A stretch of 64,000 bases of DNA from JAGVSR01 sp963742405 (GCA_963742405.1 CAVUMB010000004.1:186001-250000), one strand, 5' to 3'. Shown: positions 17,931 through 26,853, counted from the first letter of the stretch. Translations and numbers: made by a program. The notes: generated by a model not told the origin, from the sequence alone.

Positions 17931-18689
17931 TTCGGCTCCGGTGACGCCTCGCGTGTGCGACGAGGGGTGCGGGGCGGCTTCCGAGCCGCTGAGGTTTGTT
18001 AGTGGTGCGGCTCTCATGACCGCCCCGCGCAGGATTTCTGGCCTACCTTCGACGTTTCAGCAGAATCTCCGCACCGAGGATTTCACTCGGCGGCCGAAGC
18101 GAGCCCCAGAGAGGGAGGCTGCGTTGCCTCCGTCCCGGCACTGCTCTCCGACCCGCATCACGCAAGACGCCTCTTAAGCGACGCCCCCTCTCGGGCCGGA
18201 GATGGAGGCAGTGTAGGGCGCGGCGCGAGCGGCGGGGATAAGTGGGGGTCGCACTTTTGCAAACGTCATCCCGGCGTGCGAGTGCAGCGAGCCGGCCGGG
18301 ACCCAGACAACCTGGGACACCAAGACTTCGGCTGCTCGAATTTAGATGTCGGAGCGCAACCAACATCCACGAGGGTTGGCAACCTTGTCTGGGTCCCGGC
18401 CGTCCATGCGAAGCATGGCTCCGCCATGACGCCGGGATGACGTTTTGGCAAGGGGCTCTTGGGCACGTCCCGCCGATTGTGGCGATGACATTCGCAACGG
18501 GCGCATGGTCATGCGTTGCGCGATGGATCCCGGGCCTAAAGCCCAGGATGACAGCGGCGGGGATGTGAGCGCGCGGCTAACGTGAGTGAGGCGTTCGTCA
18601 CATTAGTTAATTTTCGACTCGCCAATGTCTGCAGCTACGGCTTACGCTGAGCACATTGCTTTGAGTGATTGTTGCGTGCGGGGGTGAGT
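17931..18689. other. Intergenic region with palindromic repeat element
   Basis: About 760 bases between the coiled-coil gene and the ParA-type gene. No coding sequence is supported. It contains the large inverted repeat listed separately (18262-18444) and a further short palindrome around 18523-18553. Confidence 0.6.
18262..18444. repeat. Intergenic palindromic element (large inverted repeat)
   Basis: AACGTCATCCCGGCGT (18262-18277) is the exact reverse complement of 18429-18444, and GGCCGGGACCCAGACAA (18294-18310) that of 18385-18401. The element is the kind of dispersed GTCATCCCGG...GGGACCCAG palindrome common between genes in alphaproteobacteria. It sits at the left edge of the low-GC insert. 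Confidence 0.8.
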
Positions 18690-19871
18690 ATGGACTTGTT
18701 ACTGGATATCGTACACGCCGTTGAAGCGGTGCTGCGGGGCTTTAAGGACGTCGCTTCCCAGAACCCAATTGAGATCGCGACTGGCGTAGCAGGGTTTCTG
18801 TTGCTCTCCATGAAGGCCTACACCTTCGGCAGAGACAATGTGCTCAAAAAGGTACAGCGCTACTTCATTTCAGAAGAGAGCTTCTGGGATCGGTCGCCTC
18901 GTCGCAAACCCGGAAGGCACGCCCAGCAGCTTAGGGAAGGGCCGCCCATACTGACAGTAGAGAACTTCAAGGGCGGCGTAGGCAAGTCAACGGTCTCGGC
19001 AAACTTGGCCGCATACTACGACTTGGTGGGCCTCAAGGTTCTGCTGGTGGATTTCGACTATCAAGGCTCACTTACAGATGCCGTCATAAAGACCGATGAC
19101 AAACTGAAGTTCGGCGCGATTGATCTTCTAGAGAATACCAATTCGATCGAACACATTTTAACTAGGCTTGAGAAGCCAATCTCCGACTTCCAAAGCACAG
19201 ATGTGTTTGCGGCGGCCTACACCCTGAACCGCGTTGAAAATCGCGTCGCCTTCAAGTGGCTGATTGGTGAAAGCTCGGTCGACGTTCGTTTCAACGTCCA
19301 CGATGTTTTTCGGTCACGGGAGTTCAGGTCGCAGGGTTATGACATAATCATTGTTGATGCACCTCCGCGACTGACCACGGCTTCAGCAAATGCATTATGC
19401 GCAAGTACTCACGTCCTTGTCCCGACCATACTCGACAACATGTCGTCCTCTGCTGCGGTGAACACCCTGGATACGATTTTGAAATTTAGGGACCAAGTAA
19501 CCCCAAGCCTTAGGATCGTAGGCGTGGTGCCAACATTCGTCTTCCAGAGCACGAGCTACAAGACACGCGAGCTTGAGGCCCTTGCTTATATCAAGAGCGA
19601 AGTCGACACACGCTTCCGCAGACGCCAGGATACCAGCATCTTAATTTTTGAAGACGAGAGGATTATGAGGCGAGAGGCGTTCGCGAAGTATGCCGGAGAC
19701 AAAGTGGCATTCTTTGAAGACGCTGACGTAAGGATGATGTTCACCCGACTTGGCAACAAAGTAGCTCAAGCAATTGGTGACGAGTTCGCGAGGAAGCTCG
19801 AAAATGCAGGTACAAGAACTGAGAGAGAAACTGCAGAGCCTCGAAGGAACATTATCAATTTGGGGCGCTAA
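18690..19871 (+). CDS. ParA-type ATPase with N-terminal membrane segment
   Basis: A 393-residue protein. Residues ~27-46 (PIEIATGVAGFLLLSMKAY) are hydrophobic and may anchor it in the membrane; a basic linker follows. The MinD/ParA ATPase domain starts near 86: FKGGVGKST (deviant Walker A, 94-101), VLLVDFDYQGSLT (A'), and DIIIVDAPPRLTTASANAL (Walker B). ParA proteins use ATP-driven dimerisation to position cargo, normally DNA or protein clusters. No parB-like gene or centromere repeat is visible. GGGGGTGAG precedes the ATG at 18690. The next gene overlaps its 3' end by 68 bases, which implies coupled expression. DNA here is lower in GC than the surroundings. The system is not recognised. Confidence 0.85.
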   Translation: MDLLLDIVHAVEAVLRGFKDVASQNPIEIATGVAGFLLLSMKAYTFGRDNVLKKVQRYFISEESFWDRSPRRKPGRHAQQLREGPPILTVENFKGGVGKSTVSANLAAYYDLVGLKVLLVDFDYQGSLTDAVIKTDDKLKFGAIDLLENTNSIEHILTRLEKPISDFQSTDVFAAAYTLNRVENRVAFKWLIGESSVDVRFNVHDVFRSREFRSQGYDIIIVDAPPRLTTASANALCASTHVLVPTILDNMSSSAAVNTLDTILKFRDQVTPSLRIVGVVPTFVFQSTSYKTRELEALAYIKSEVDTRFRRRQDTSILIFEDERIMRREAFAKYAGDKVAFFEDADVRMMFTRLGNKVAQAIGDEFARKLENAGTRTERETAEPRRNIINLGR

Positions 19872-20283
19872 GAGCAGCGAAATTGGTGCTTTGAATAAAC
19901 TGCTTGAAACACTCAGACAGTTTGACGAGCAAACGGTTGCAGCCTTTTGCAATCAGCTGAATGCCCTTGCGTTGGGTGGGGTGCAGGAGTCCCGCTCGTC
20001 TAAGCCTAGTGGTAGGTCCAAGATCGACGATGCGCTCGTGCAAAAACACGTCTCAGCACTCTCCGCCGGCGACCTGTCATACTCGACGATGCATGAGCTG
20101 CTTGATGAGTTGCGCAACGACAAGAAAGCGAAGCTGCCGGAGTTGAAGGCTATCGCTTCTCATCTCTCGGGTGTTGAGGCGAGTTTCAAGAACAAGTCAG
20201 AGGCACTGGATAAGATTGAGACCGTTGTCAGGCGTAGGCTCGATACGGGGCGTCGCCTGGAAGGTACGTCTGGAATTTTTTGA
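19804..20283 (+). CDS. Helical protein overlapping the ParA-type gene
   Basis: A 159-residue, mostly helical, soluble protein (QELREKLQSLEGTL at the start; SHLSGVEASFKNKSEALDK near the end) with no recognised domain. The ATG at 19804 has GAGGAAG upstream, inside the ParA-type gene, so the two genes overlap by 68 bases and are translated together. The likely role is partner, adaptor or cargo of the ATPase, inferred only from the arrangement. Confidence 0.7.
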   Translation: MQVQELREKLQSLEGTLSIWGAKSSEIGALNKLLETLRQFDEQTVAAFCNQLNALALGGVQESRSSKPSGRSKIDDALVQKHVSALSAGDLSYSTMHELLDELRNDKKAKLPELKAIASHLSGVEASFKNKSEALDKIETVVRRRLDTGRRLEGTSGIF

Positions 20284-20376
20284 GTTGTACCTGCGCGGGA
20301 TTAACGCTGGCAGTCATTTGCCGTTCGCAATGAGATAAACTCCCGCAGGGGCAATTTATTGCTGGCTGCTCTAGCG

Positions 20377-21033
20377 CTACCAAGTCTTGTATGTGGTAAG
20401 CTCTATGCCGCTTCTCTTTGCGAAAGAATTCTGCTGTGCGTTTATGATTTCGTAATCTGCCTTCGATTTCATTAATGCAAATTTTGATATGAGCATATTT
20501 CTTTCTAATTCGGTTATGTACGGCGTTATGATCCTTATGTTCGTGTCGAATATTCTCCATATTCGGATAGACTGAGAATGAAAAAGGAGCAAAGCAAACA
20601 GAATCAGCGTAGCTATTGTTGTGCCAAGTAACGAGTGACGCACAAACTTTTTCAGCTGCTTTTCTGTTTTGTCTAGCTGAGCATCTATTGCAAGAGCTGA
20701 GCTTTGCTCTGGCAGTAACGTCTTTTGATGATTCATTCGGCGCGCTATAGACTGGCCAATTCTAAAGCTAAATGGGATTGTTAACAGTGAAGCTAACATC
20801 GCTAGTACCATTAGCGTAGTGACAGGGCGAGGATCCAAGGCCGCTGCGGCGTACGTTTGATCCAAAATTGTTGTCGATCCAAACGATACAATATCCAGAA
20901 TTGTCCTGGTGAGAGTTGATATTCCTGGCCGAACGAGAAGATCATAAATAACATTAATCGCGAGGCCCGCGACTAGAACGCCGAGTATCGTTCCTGGCGC
21001 ACTCTTGTTAAAGTGTTCAAAGAAGTGTTTCAT
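20377..21033 (-). CDS. Three-span membrane protein of unknown function
   Basis: A 218-residue protein with three predicted membrane helices (~14-34 TILGVLVAGLAINVIYDLL, ~70-92 TTLMVLAMLASLLTIPF, ~135-155 TIATLILFALLLF) and a charged C-terminal region (~100 residues). The DNA is clearly A/T-richer than neighbours, which points to horizontal origin. The gene converges on the ParA/partner pair and begins 5 bases after the stop of the HAD gene. No Shine-Dalgarno of note; no family recognised. Confidence 0.65.
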   Translation of the reverse strand: MKHFFEHFNKSAPGTILGVLVAGLAINVIYDLLVRPGISTLTRTILDIVSFGSTTILDQTYAAAALDPRPVTTLMVLAMLASLLTIPFSFRIGQSIARRMNHQKTLLPEQSSALAIDAQLDKTEKQLKKFVRHSLLGTTIATLILFALLLFHSQSIRIWRIFDTNIRIITPYITELERNMLISKFALMKSKADYEIINAQQNSFAKRSGIELTTYKTW

Positions 21034-21038
21034 GGCTA

Positions 21039-22109
21039 TCAAAACTTTTCGTGGTAATTTTGATTTTTTTCGAGCCCCCACACCTCCTCGCGCACGCGAA
21101 TGTCCGCTAAAATGCGGTCCAACAAGAGGCACGTGCGTTTGAAGAGGGGGCTGCCGCGGCGGTAGTCGGCGGGGGCGTAGAAGTCGACGCGGCCGGCGCG
21201 GAACAACTCCTCGCACGTCTTCGATGTCAGTCCCGGATTGTGGACCGCGATCGCCGCGCCGCCCGATTTCTTCATCAGGGCCATCGACGGCACGTCGGTT
21301 TCGCCGTCGCCGAAATAGATCATGTTGGAGAACGGGATCGGGCGCTCGGCTTCCGGCATATGACCGTTGATGCTTTCGCCCAGGTCCTCGATGCCCTTGT
21401 TGATGCGGAACAGGTACTGCGTCTTGCCGGTGTCGGTGATGACGCGCTTGGGGAACGGCGTCTCGTAGGGTTCGAACCAGTATTCGCTGGCGAAGACGTT
21501 GTGGAAGTGCGGGCGGATCGGCGTGCCCTCGATGATCTCGGTCAGGCCGGACGAGATCAGGTAGTGGCGCAGTTCGATGCCGGGCGTCTCGGCGCGCAGG
21601 CGGACATAGTCACCCATGCTGTCGAACCAGTCGGTGACGCCGGGGTAGAGTTCGACGGCGGCGCCTTGCGCGACGAGGGCGGCGCGGTCGATGGCGAGGC
21701 CCTTCTCCTTCGCCTTCTTGTACATCAGGTGCATGTAGGTGATCAGCGGGTCGGCCTGGCGCTCCTTGGCGAGGCGCGTGCATTCGGCCCAGAAGTCGGC
21801 GGCGTCGATGCCGAGCTGGGGGAGGAACGAATATTCCTGCATCGGGCGCGGCGAGAGCGTGCCGTCGAAGTCGTAGACGAGGGAGATAGTCTTCTTAGTG
21901 TAGCCAACATTCGCCAGGGCGATGTGGCTGTTTGTTTGGCCCACACTCGGCAGGCCGGTGTGGGCTGGGCTGTCCGCCCGGCCATGAGCACTGTGCTGGG
22001 TGGGCGGGCTTTCGCCCGAGATGCTGTTTGAGGCGCGTGGGGAGTTGGGCGGCGGGGCCGTATCGCCCGCGCTCGACATAGATTTCTTGCTTGCTGCCCG
22101 CCCGGCCAT
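21039..22109 (-). CDS. HAD-family hydrolase
   Basis: A haloacid-dehalogenase-superfamily phosphatase: SLVYDFDGTLSPRPM holds the nucleophile motif DFDGT, LISSGLTEII is motif II, and YFGDGETDVPSM is motif IV, with Lys in KRVITDTGKTQ. The conserved region begins near residue 70 of the frame from 22109; the preceding residues are low-complexity (Ser/Pro/His) and probably lie partly outside the true protein, so the real start may be internal. The alternative ATG at 22079 does not solve this. Cytoplasmic; substrate unknown. Confidence 0.82.
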   Translation of the reverse strand: MAGRAASKKSMSSAGDTAPPPNSPRASNSISGESPPTQHSAHGRADSPAHTGLPSVGQTNSHIALANVGYTKKTISLVYDFDGTLSPRPMQEYSFLPQLGIDAADFWAECTRLAKERQADPLITYMHLMYKKAKEKGLAIDRAALVAQGAAVELYPGVTDWFDSMGDYVRLRAETPGIELRHYLISSGLTEIIEGTPIRPHFHNVFASEYWFEPYETPFPKRVITDTGKTQYLFRINKGIEDLGESINGHMPEAERPIPFSNMIYFGDGETDVPSMALMKKSGGAAIAVHNPGLTSKTCEELFRAGRVDFYAPADYRRGSPLFKRTCLLLDRILADIRVREEVWGLEKNQNYHEKF

Positions 22110-22257
22110 GGGATCCGCTCCGCTGATACAACCGGCGGACGGTGCCGTGATTCGCGTGACGGCAGGAAGGCGGCCGAGCCTCTGTCCCCATCGGGTTCAA
22201 CCCCACTGGGTTCCGCCCCACCCCTTACCCCTCCCCGTCAAGGGGAAGGGGAATTAC

Positions 22258-22941
22258 TCAGTGCTTGCAGCCGGGGCCGTGGACGTGATGGTCGTGGTCG
22301 TGCGCATGGTCGTGGCTGTGGCCTTTGCCGCCGCAGCAGTCGTCGCCCTGGCCTTTGGCCGCGCCACCACAACAGCCGCCGTCGTGGGCATGGTCGTGCG
22401 CGTGCGCATCGGGATCGACGAGGGCGGCGGCGAGGCGGCGCTCGACGGCCATCGACTGCTCGACCGGTGCATTCGGGGCTTCCATGCAGAAGGCCATCAC
22501 CTCGGCGGCGAGGCGGACGTCATCGACGCGGCCGAGATAGTGTCGGCGCAGGCGGCCCTGGCGGTCGAAGATCAGCGTCGTCGGCGTGCCTTGGATTTCA
22601 TAGGCGGTCATGGTGGCTGGCATGTCGCGGCCGGTGATCGCATCCTTGGCGACGGGGAAGGAGAGCCCCTGTTCGGCCAGGAACTTGGAGAGCTTGTCGC
22701 TCGTCTGCTGGTCGGGTTCCTCGAAGGCGGTGTTGAGGCCGATAACGACGACTTCGTCGCTGGCAAAGCCGCGAGCCATGCGCTCGGCCTGGGGGAGCCC
22801 GTGCTTGACGGAACCGGGGCAGTGGGTTTGGAACGCGGTCAGAACCACGACGCGGCCCTTGAGGCTGGCGAGCGGGCGCGGCTCGGGGGCGTTCAGCCAA
22901 TCGGTGGCTTCCAGCTCGGGCGGGTTCTGGGGGTCGAACAT
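22258..22941 (-). CDS. Thioredoxin-fold protein with His/Cys-rich metal-binding tail
   Basis: A 227-residue protein. Residues ~1-165 form a TlpA/AhpC-type thioredoxin fold (VVVLTAFQTHCPGSVKHGL, then YEIQGTPTTLIFDRQGRL with the cis-Pro), but only one Cys is in the active loop, so it is not a classical CXXC oxidoreductase. The last ~45 residues are repeated His-Asp-His and Cys-Cys-Gly-Gly units (HDGGCCGG, DDCCGG, HSHDHAHDHDHH), able to bind several metal ions. No signal peptide is seen, so it is probably cytoplasmic. A role in metal handling or redox protection is inferred. Confidence 0.8.
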   Translation of the reverse strand: MFDPQNPPELEATDWLNAPEPRPLASLKGRVVVLTAFQTHCPGSVKHGLPQAERMARGFASDEVVVIGLNTAFEEPDQQTSDKLSKFLAEQGLSFPVAKDAITGRDMPATMTAYEIQGTPTTLIFDRQGRLRRHYLGRVDDVRLAAEVMAFCMEAPNAPVEQSMAVERRLAAALVDPDAHAHDHAHDGGCCGGAAKGQGDDCCGGKGHSHDHAHDHDHHVHGPGCKH

Positions 22942-22982
22942 GAAATGAAGTCCTCTCTATATCTGCGCCGTGGTCTCTTCAG

Positions 22983-23075
22983 TGCGCCGGGCGACTGGTG
23001 CTTTTCAGTGGCGCCGGGCGACTTGCTTTTGGTTTGCGCCGGGCGACTCCCCTGTGGGGAGCCGGCCGCCCGGCG
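22983..23075. repeat. Three direct 13-mers plus inverted copy
   Basis: GCGCCGGGCGACT occurs at 22983-22995, 23010-23022 and 23035-23047 (about 25-27 bases apart), and its 10-base core CGCCCGGCGC is inverted at 23066-23075. Located in the gap between the thioredoxin-fold gene and pyrE. Confidence 0.6.
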
Positions 23076-23186
23076 CGGAACATTACATTTCGCCGGCCGC
23101 CCTGCGGGTTGGAGTGCGAAGCGCGCTTGACAGGTGGCGGGCCGCGGGCGACCCACGCCGGTATAGACATGCTTTGAGGATAGTCC

Positions 23187-23765
23187 ATGACCGCCCCTGA
23201 CACCACTGGGTCCCGCAAGCGCTCCCGTCTCGTCGAAATCGTCAAGGCGAGGTCGTTCCAGGAGGGGCCGGAGATGAAGCTGGCCTCGGGGAAGACCTCG
23301 ACATTCTATTTCAATATGAAGCCGACGATGCTCGACCCGGAAGGGGCGGCGCTGATCGCGGACCTCATGCTCGATGCCATGGGCGATGAGGCTGTTGACC
23401 TCGTGGGGGGGCTGGAAATGGGCGCGGTGCCGATTGCGACGGCGATTGCGGCCGTCAGCCAATTGCAGGGCCGGCCGGTCGGGGCGTTCTTCGTCAGGAA
23501 GCAGGCGAAAGAGCATGGCACGCAGTCACTCGTCGAAGGGCTGGTGCGGGGCGACACGATGCTCGGTAAGCGCATCGTTGTTGTCGAGGACGTCACGACG
23601 ACCGGAGGGTCGGCCCTGAAAGCAGCCAAGGCACTGGCGGCGGAAGGAGCGAGGATCGTGCGCGTGCTCACGATTGTCGATCGTCTCGACGGTGCTGCGG
23701 ATGCGTTTGCCGATGCGGGATTGAATTTCGTTCCACTTCTCACACTTTCCGATTTTCGCAGTTGA
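23187..23765 (+). CDS. pyrE: Orotate phosphoribosyltransferase
   Basis: A 192-residue enzyme of pyrimidine biosynthesis that makes OMP from orotate and PRPP. The PRPP-binding motif VVVEDVTTTGGSALKAAKAL is clear, KLASGKTSTFYFNMK is the substrate loop near the N-terminus, and FFVRKQAKEHGT holds the catalytic-loop lysines. Length fits the family. GAGGA precedes the ATG. Neighbours are unrelated, so it is probably transcribed alone. Confidence 0.95.
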   Translation: MTAPDTTGSRKRSRLVEIVKARSFQEGPEMKLASGKTSTFYFNMKPTMLDPEGAALIADLMLDAMGDEAVDLVGGLEMGAVPIATAIAAVSQLQGRPVGAFFVRKQAKEHGTQSLVEGLVRGDTMLGKRIVVVEDVTTTGGSALKAAKALAAEGARIVRVLTIVDRLDGAADAFADAGLNFVPLLTLSDFRS

Positions 23766-23859
23766 AAGAGGGCTCGAATACTGAGACCCTGAGTATCAGC
23801 AACGGTGAGCCGATGCGATCTGGCGCAGCGGCCCCGTCAGGGAATTTCGGGGGATTGAT

Positions 23860-24513
23860 ATGCGTGGTGTGGCTGAGGCGATCAGGTCTCTGGTCGCGGT
23901 CGTGTCGTTCGCGGTGGTCATTACCGGCCCTCCCGCCCTTGCCGGCGAACTTTCAACCTCGCTCAACCCTTGCGTTGACATGGGTCAGCATGCGGCGGCC
24001 GAACCGGCCGCCCCGCAACCCATGAACCTCAAGGAGGCCGCCATCGCGACGGGTGTGCTGGCAAAGATGATGGAGGCGACGAAGCTTGCCGGGCTGGACA
24101 ATCCCGAAGTTGACGTCGGACCGCTGACCCTGCTGGCGCCATCGGACGAAGCGTTCGACGCTCTGCCGCAGGACATCCGCGCTAAACTGCTGGCGCCGGA
24201 AGGCCGTGGGCTGCTTACGGACCTGCTGCTCTATCATGCCATTCCTGGGCTCTACCCGACTGAACGGCTGCTGAAGGCCAAGGTGCGCAACTTCACGATT
24301 TCGGCCATCGAAGGTTCGCCAATAGAGATCAATAAGATCCGCAAGACGGGCGAAATTGATATTGCGGGTGCGAAGATCGTGCGCTCGGACGTGATCGCGT
24401 CGGATGGCATCATTCATGTCATCGACAAGGTGCTTATTCCGCCGGCCGTCATGGCCGCGCTGACCGCGCCGCCCTCCACCGAACCCGCGCTCGTGGCGGA
24501 AGGCGATCAATAG
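23860..24513 (+). CDS. Exported fasciclin (FAS1) domain protein
   Basis: A 217-residue protein with a signal peptide (VVSFAVVITGPPALAG) and one FAS1 domain: LTLLAPSDEAFDALP is the H1 box, LLLYHAIPG the YH region, and SDVIASDGIIHVIDKVLIPP the H2 box. Such proteins act in adhesion or in the periplasm/outer surface. GGGGGATTGAT precedes the ATG. A Cys in the mature N-terminus (NPCVDMGQH) is not in a lipobox position. Confidence 0.9.
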   Translation: MRGVAEAIRSLVAVVSFAVVITGPPALAGELSTSLNPCVDMGQHAAAEPAAPQPMNLKEAAIATGVLAKMMEATKLAGLDNPEVDVGPLTLLAPSDEAFDALPQDIRAKLLAPEGRGLLTDLLLYHAIPGLYPTERLLKAKVRNFTISAIEGSPIEINKIRKTGEIDIAGAKIVRSDVIASDGIIHVIDKVLIPPAVMAALTAPPSTEPALVAEGDQ

Positions 24514-24642
24514 CCCATCGCCCACTCACGATGCGCGCCCAAGCGCAGAGTTGTTTTCTGACATTCAGGAATGTGCTGAATTGGATATCGGTTTGCTCGC
24601 GCGTCGTCGCCGGCGCATGCAACGATGTTCAGGAGTTCAGTA

Positions 24643-26037
24643 ATGACAGCGAAATCGTGGATTGCGGTAGCGTTCGCACTTATCGCGGCGGTTCCTATTT
24701 CGGCGGCGCAGGCGCAGAAGCGTCTGGAAGCCTATGAAATCGCCAAGGAAGCCTACATCTACGCCTTTCCGATGATCGCGGCTTACAAGGCGCTGTACCA
24801 ATTCAACGTCGATAAGACGTCGTCGCAGTACAAAGGGCCGTTTAATACGGTCTTGAACACGGCTCGGGTTTTCACCCCAAAAGACACGGCTATTGTGACG
24901 CCGAACAGCGACACGCCGTATTCCATGCTGCAGCTGGATCTTCGGGCGGAACCAATTGTTTTATGCGTGCCAAAGATCGAGGCGGGTCGCTATTTCTCGG
25001 TGCAGCTTACCGATATGTACTCTTTCAACACCGGTTACATGGGGACGCGGACGACGGGTAATAACGGCGGCTGCTTTTTGATTGCGGGTCCTGACTGGAA
25101 AGGCGAAAAGCCCGCGGGGATTTCGCAGGTTTTTCGTAGCGAAACGCAGTTCGGACTGGTCATCATCCGAACTCAGCTGTTCAATCCCGCGGATATCGAG
25201 AATGTGAAGAAGATCCAGGCAGGATATGAGGCAAAGCCGCTCTCCGCGTTCCTCGGGACAACCCCGCCGCCGCCGCCGCCGCAGATCGAATTTCTGCCTT
25301 TCTCCGAAGATGCTTTCAAATTACGCGCCTTCGAATATCTGAATTTTCTTCTGCAATTTGCCCCGGCCATCCCTGAGGAGGCCGAGCTGCGCGCACGGTT
25401 CGCGGAAATCGGCATCGAGCCTGGTAAACCTTACGTGCTGCCTGCTGCCGGCGACGGCAAGGTCGCGATCGAACTCGGCATCAAGGAAGGCTACGAAGCG
25501 ATCGTAAAGCGAAAGAGTAGCCTCGGCACTTTGGAAAACGGTTGGAGAGTTTCCAGTGCGTTCGGCGACCGCGCTTTTTACAACGGCGACTTCGAAATGC
25601 GTGCGGCGGCGGCTCTGGCCGGGATTTTCGGCAACGATTCTGTCGAAGCGCTCTACCCGATGGCGGCTCAAGACAATAAGGGCCAGCCGCTTGACGCAAG
25701 CCAGCACACTTATACGATTACCTTCCCGGCAGACGGCTTTCCGCCTGTCAATGCGTTCTGGTCGATCACGATGTATGACGGCAAGACGCAGCTTCTTATC
25801 GATAATCCGATCAACCGCTATCTTATCAACTCACCGATGCTGCCCGGGTTAAAGACCAACTCGGACGGATCGCTGACGATATATGTGCAGCATAACTCGC
25901 CGGGTCCGGACAAGGCAAGTAACTGGCTGCCCGCGCCGGACGGGCCAATCTATATGGTCATGCGACTCTATCTGCCGAAGAAGGACGCACTCGACGGCAC
26001 CTGGAAGCCGGCTGTGATCACACAGGCCAGCAAGTAA
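24643..26037 (+). CDS. Exported DUF1254/DUF1214 protein
   Basis: A 464-residue protein. Signal peptide MTAKSWIAVAFALIAAVPIS, then a DUF1254 domain (~30-200; EIAKEAYIYAFPMIAAYKAL, TPNSDTPYSMLQLDL) and a C-terminal DUF1214 domain (~340-460; GFPPVNAFWSITMYDG, NSPGPDKASNWLPAPDGP). A run of seven prolines separates the halves. AGGAG ten bases before the ATG at 24643 decides the start over the ATG at 24625. The family is periplasmic and widespread; the role is not settled. Confidence 0.92.
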   Translation: MTAKSWIAVAFALIAAVPISAAQAQKRLEAYEIAKEAYIYAFPMIAAYKALYQFNVDKTSSQYKGPFNTVLNTARVFTPKDTAIVTPNSDTPYSMLQLDLRAEPIVLCVPKIEAGRYFSVQLTDMYSFNTGYMGTRTTGNNGGCFLIAGPDWKGEKPAGISQVFRSETQFGLVIIRTQLFNPADIENVKKIQAGYEAKPLSAFLGTTPPPPPPQIEFLPFSEDAFKLRAFEYLNFLLQFAPAIPEEAELRARFAEIGIEPGKPYVLPAAGDGKVAIELGIKEGYEAIVKRKSSLGTLENGWRVSSAFGDRAFYNGDFEMRAAAALAGIFGNDSVEALYPMAAQDNKGQPLDASQHTYTITFPADGFPPVNAFWSITMYDGKTQLLIDNPINRYLINSPMLPGLKTNSDGSLTIYVQHNSPGPDKASNWLPAPDGPIYMVMRLYLPKKDALDGTWKPAVITQASK

Positions 26038-26218
26038 TATCAAGCTGCCTATTAGGAAAACTGCAGCGGGGTCACAGCTGGTGGTGCGGCTGAAGTTGTG
26101 AGCGCCCCGGGCAACCGGGCCTTGCCACGAGCACGGCTGTTTTCTGCCCATGCCAATCACTTCCGACTGACGCAGGCGCTTCTTGTGGATTGCTATCAGG
26201 CCGCGGGAGCGAATGTCG

Positions 26219-26244
26219 GGAACCAGAGTGCAGCGCGGATCGTT
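26219..26244 (+). promoter_or_regulatory. EcfG-type promoter of pfpI-like gene
   Basis: GGAAC (26219-26223), 17-base spacer, CGTT (26241-26244), ending ~45 bases before the PfpI-like start. Confidence 0.65.
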
Positions 26245-26289
26245 GGGCTGGTCTACCGGTATTCCTTGTACAGAGGCGGAAGCATCGAA

Positions 26290-26853
26290 ATGACCAAAAT
26301 CTCAGACGCACGAATACTGATTATTTCGGACAATGGGTTTGAACAATCGGAGCTGGAAGTTCCGCGCGACCGGCTAAAGGAAGCTGGTGCGAAAGTGACG
26401 CTAGCAACGCCCGGCGGTCAAAACATTAAAGGCTGGGAGGGCAAGGACTGGGGTCGCGAGGTCTCCTCTAACGCCACACTTGAGAATGTCGATGCCCGTG
26501 ATTTTGATGCGTTGGTGATTCCGGGCGGGCAGATGAACCCCGATTTGCTCCGCGTGAACGTGAAAGCGGTGGCTCTGGTGAAAGCGTTCGCGGCGGCGGG
26601 CAAGCCGATTGCGGCGGTTTGCCATGCGCCGTGGCTGTTGGTGGAAGCCGGCATTCTGATGGGACGTAAGGCGACCTCTTATAAATCGATCCGGACAGAC
26701 GTCATCAATGCGGGTGCCGATTGGCAGGACAGCGAGGTGGTTGTCGATCAAGGAATCATCACTAGTCGCTCACCGGACGACTTGCCGGCTTTTGTCGCCA
26801 AAATCATTGAAGAAATTGAAGAAGGCCGGGACGACCGATATGCAGCCGCATGA
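26290..26853 (+). CDS. PfpI/DJ-1 family protein (YhbO-like)
   Basis: A 187-residue protein of the DJ-1/PfpI superfamily, type YhbO/PfpI (stress-related deglycase or protease-like). AVCHAPWLLVEAGI holds the nucleophile-elbow Cys with the adjoining His, and an acidic residue lies in FEQSELEVPRDRL. The start ATG at 26290 is preceded by GGCGGAAG and fits the family length; an upstream in-frame extension is not protein-like. An EcfG-type promoter lies just upstream, so it is probably part of the general stress regulon. Confidence 0.9.
   Translation: MTKISDARILIISDNGFEQSELEVPRDRLKEAGAKVTLATPGGQNIKGWEGKDWGREVSSNATLENVDARDFDALVIPGGQMNPDLLRVNVKAVALVKAFAAAGKPIAAVCHAPWLLVEAGILMGRKATSYKSIRTDVINAGADWQDSEVVVDQGIITSRSPDDLPAFVAKIIEEIEEGRDDRYAAA

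Noticed and set aside
18690..20283. Chromosome partition parAB
   Set aside because: The ATPase has an atypical membrane segment and the next gene lacks ParB or helix-turn-helix motifs; no parS-like palindromes.
21240..22031. 263-codon plus-strand frame in the HAD gene
   Set aside because: Shadow; the HAD motifs on the minus strand are unambiguous.
22983..23075. CRISPR array
   Set aside because: Only three short repeats of 13 bases, uneven spacers of 12-14 bases, no cas genes.
22000..23130. 376-codon frame on the plus strand
   Set aside because: Opposite-strand shadow of the thioredoxin-fold and HAD genes; composition is repetitive and spans several features.
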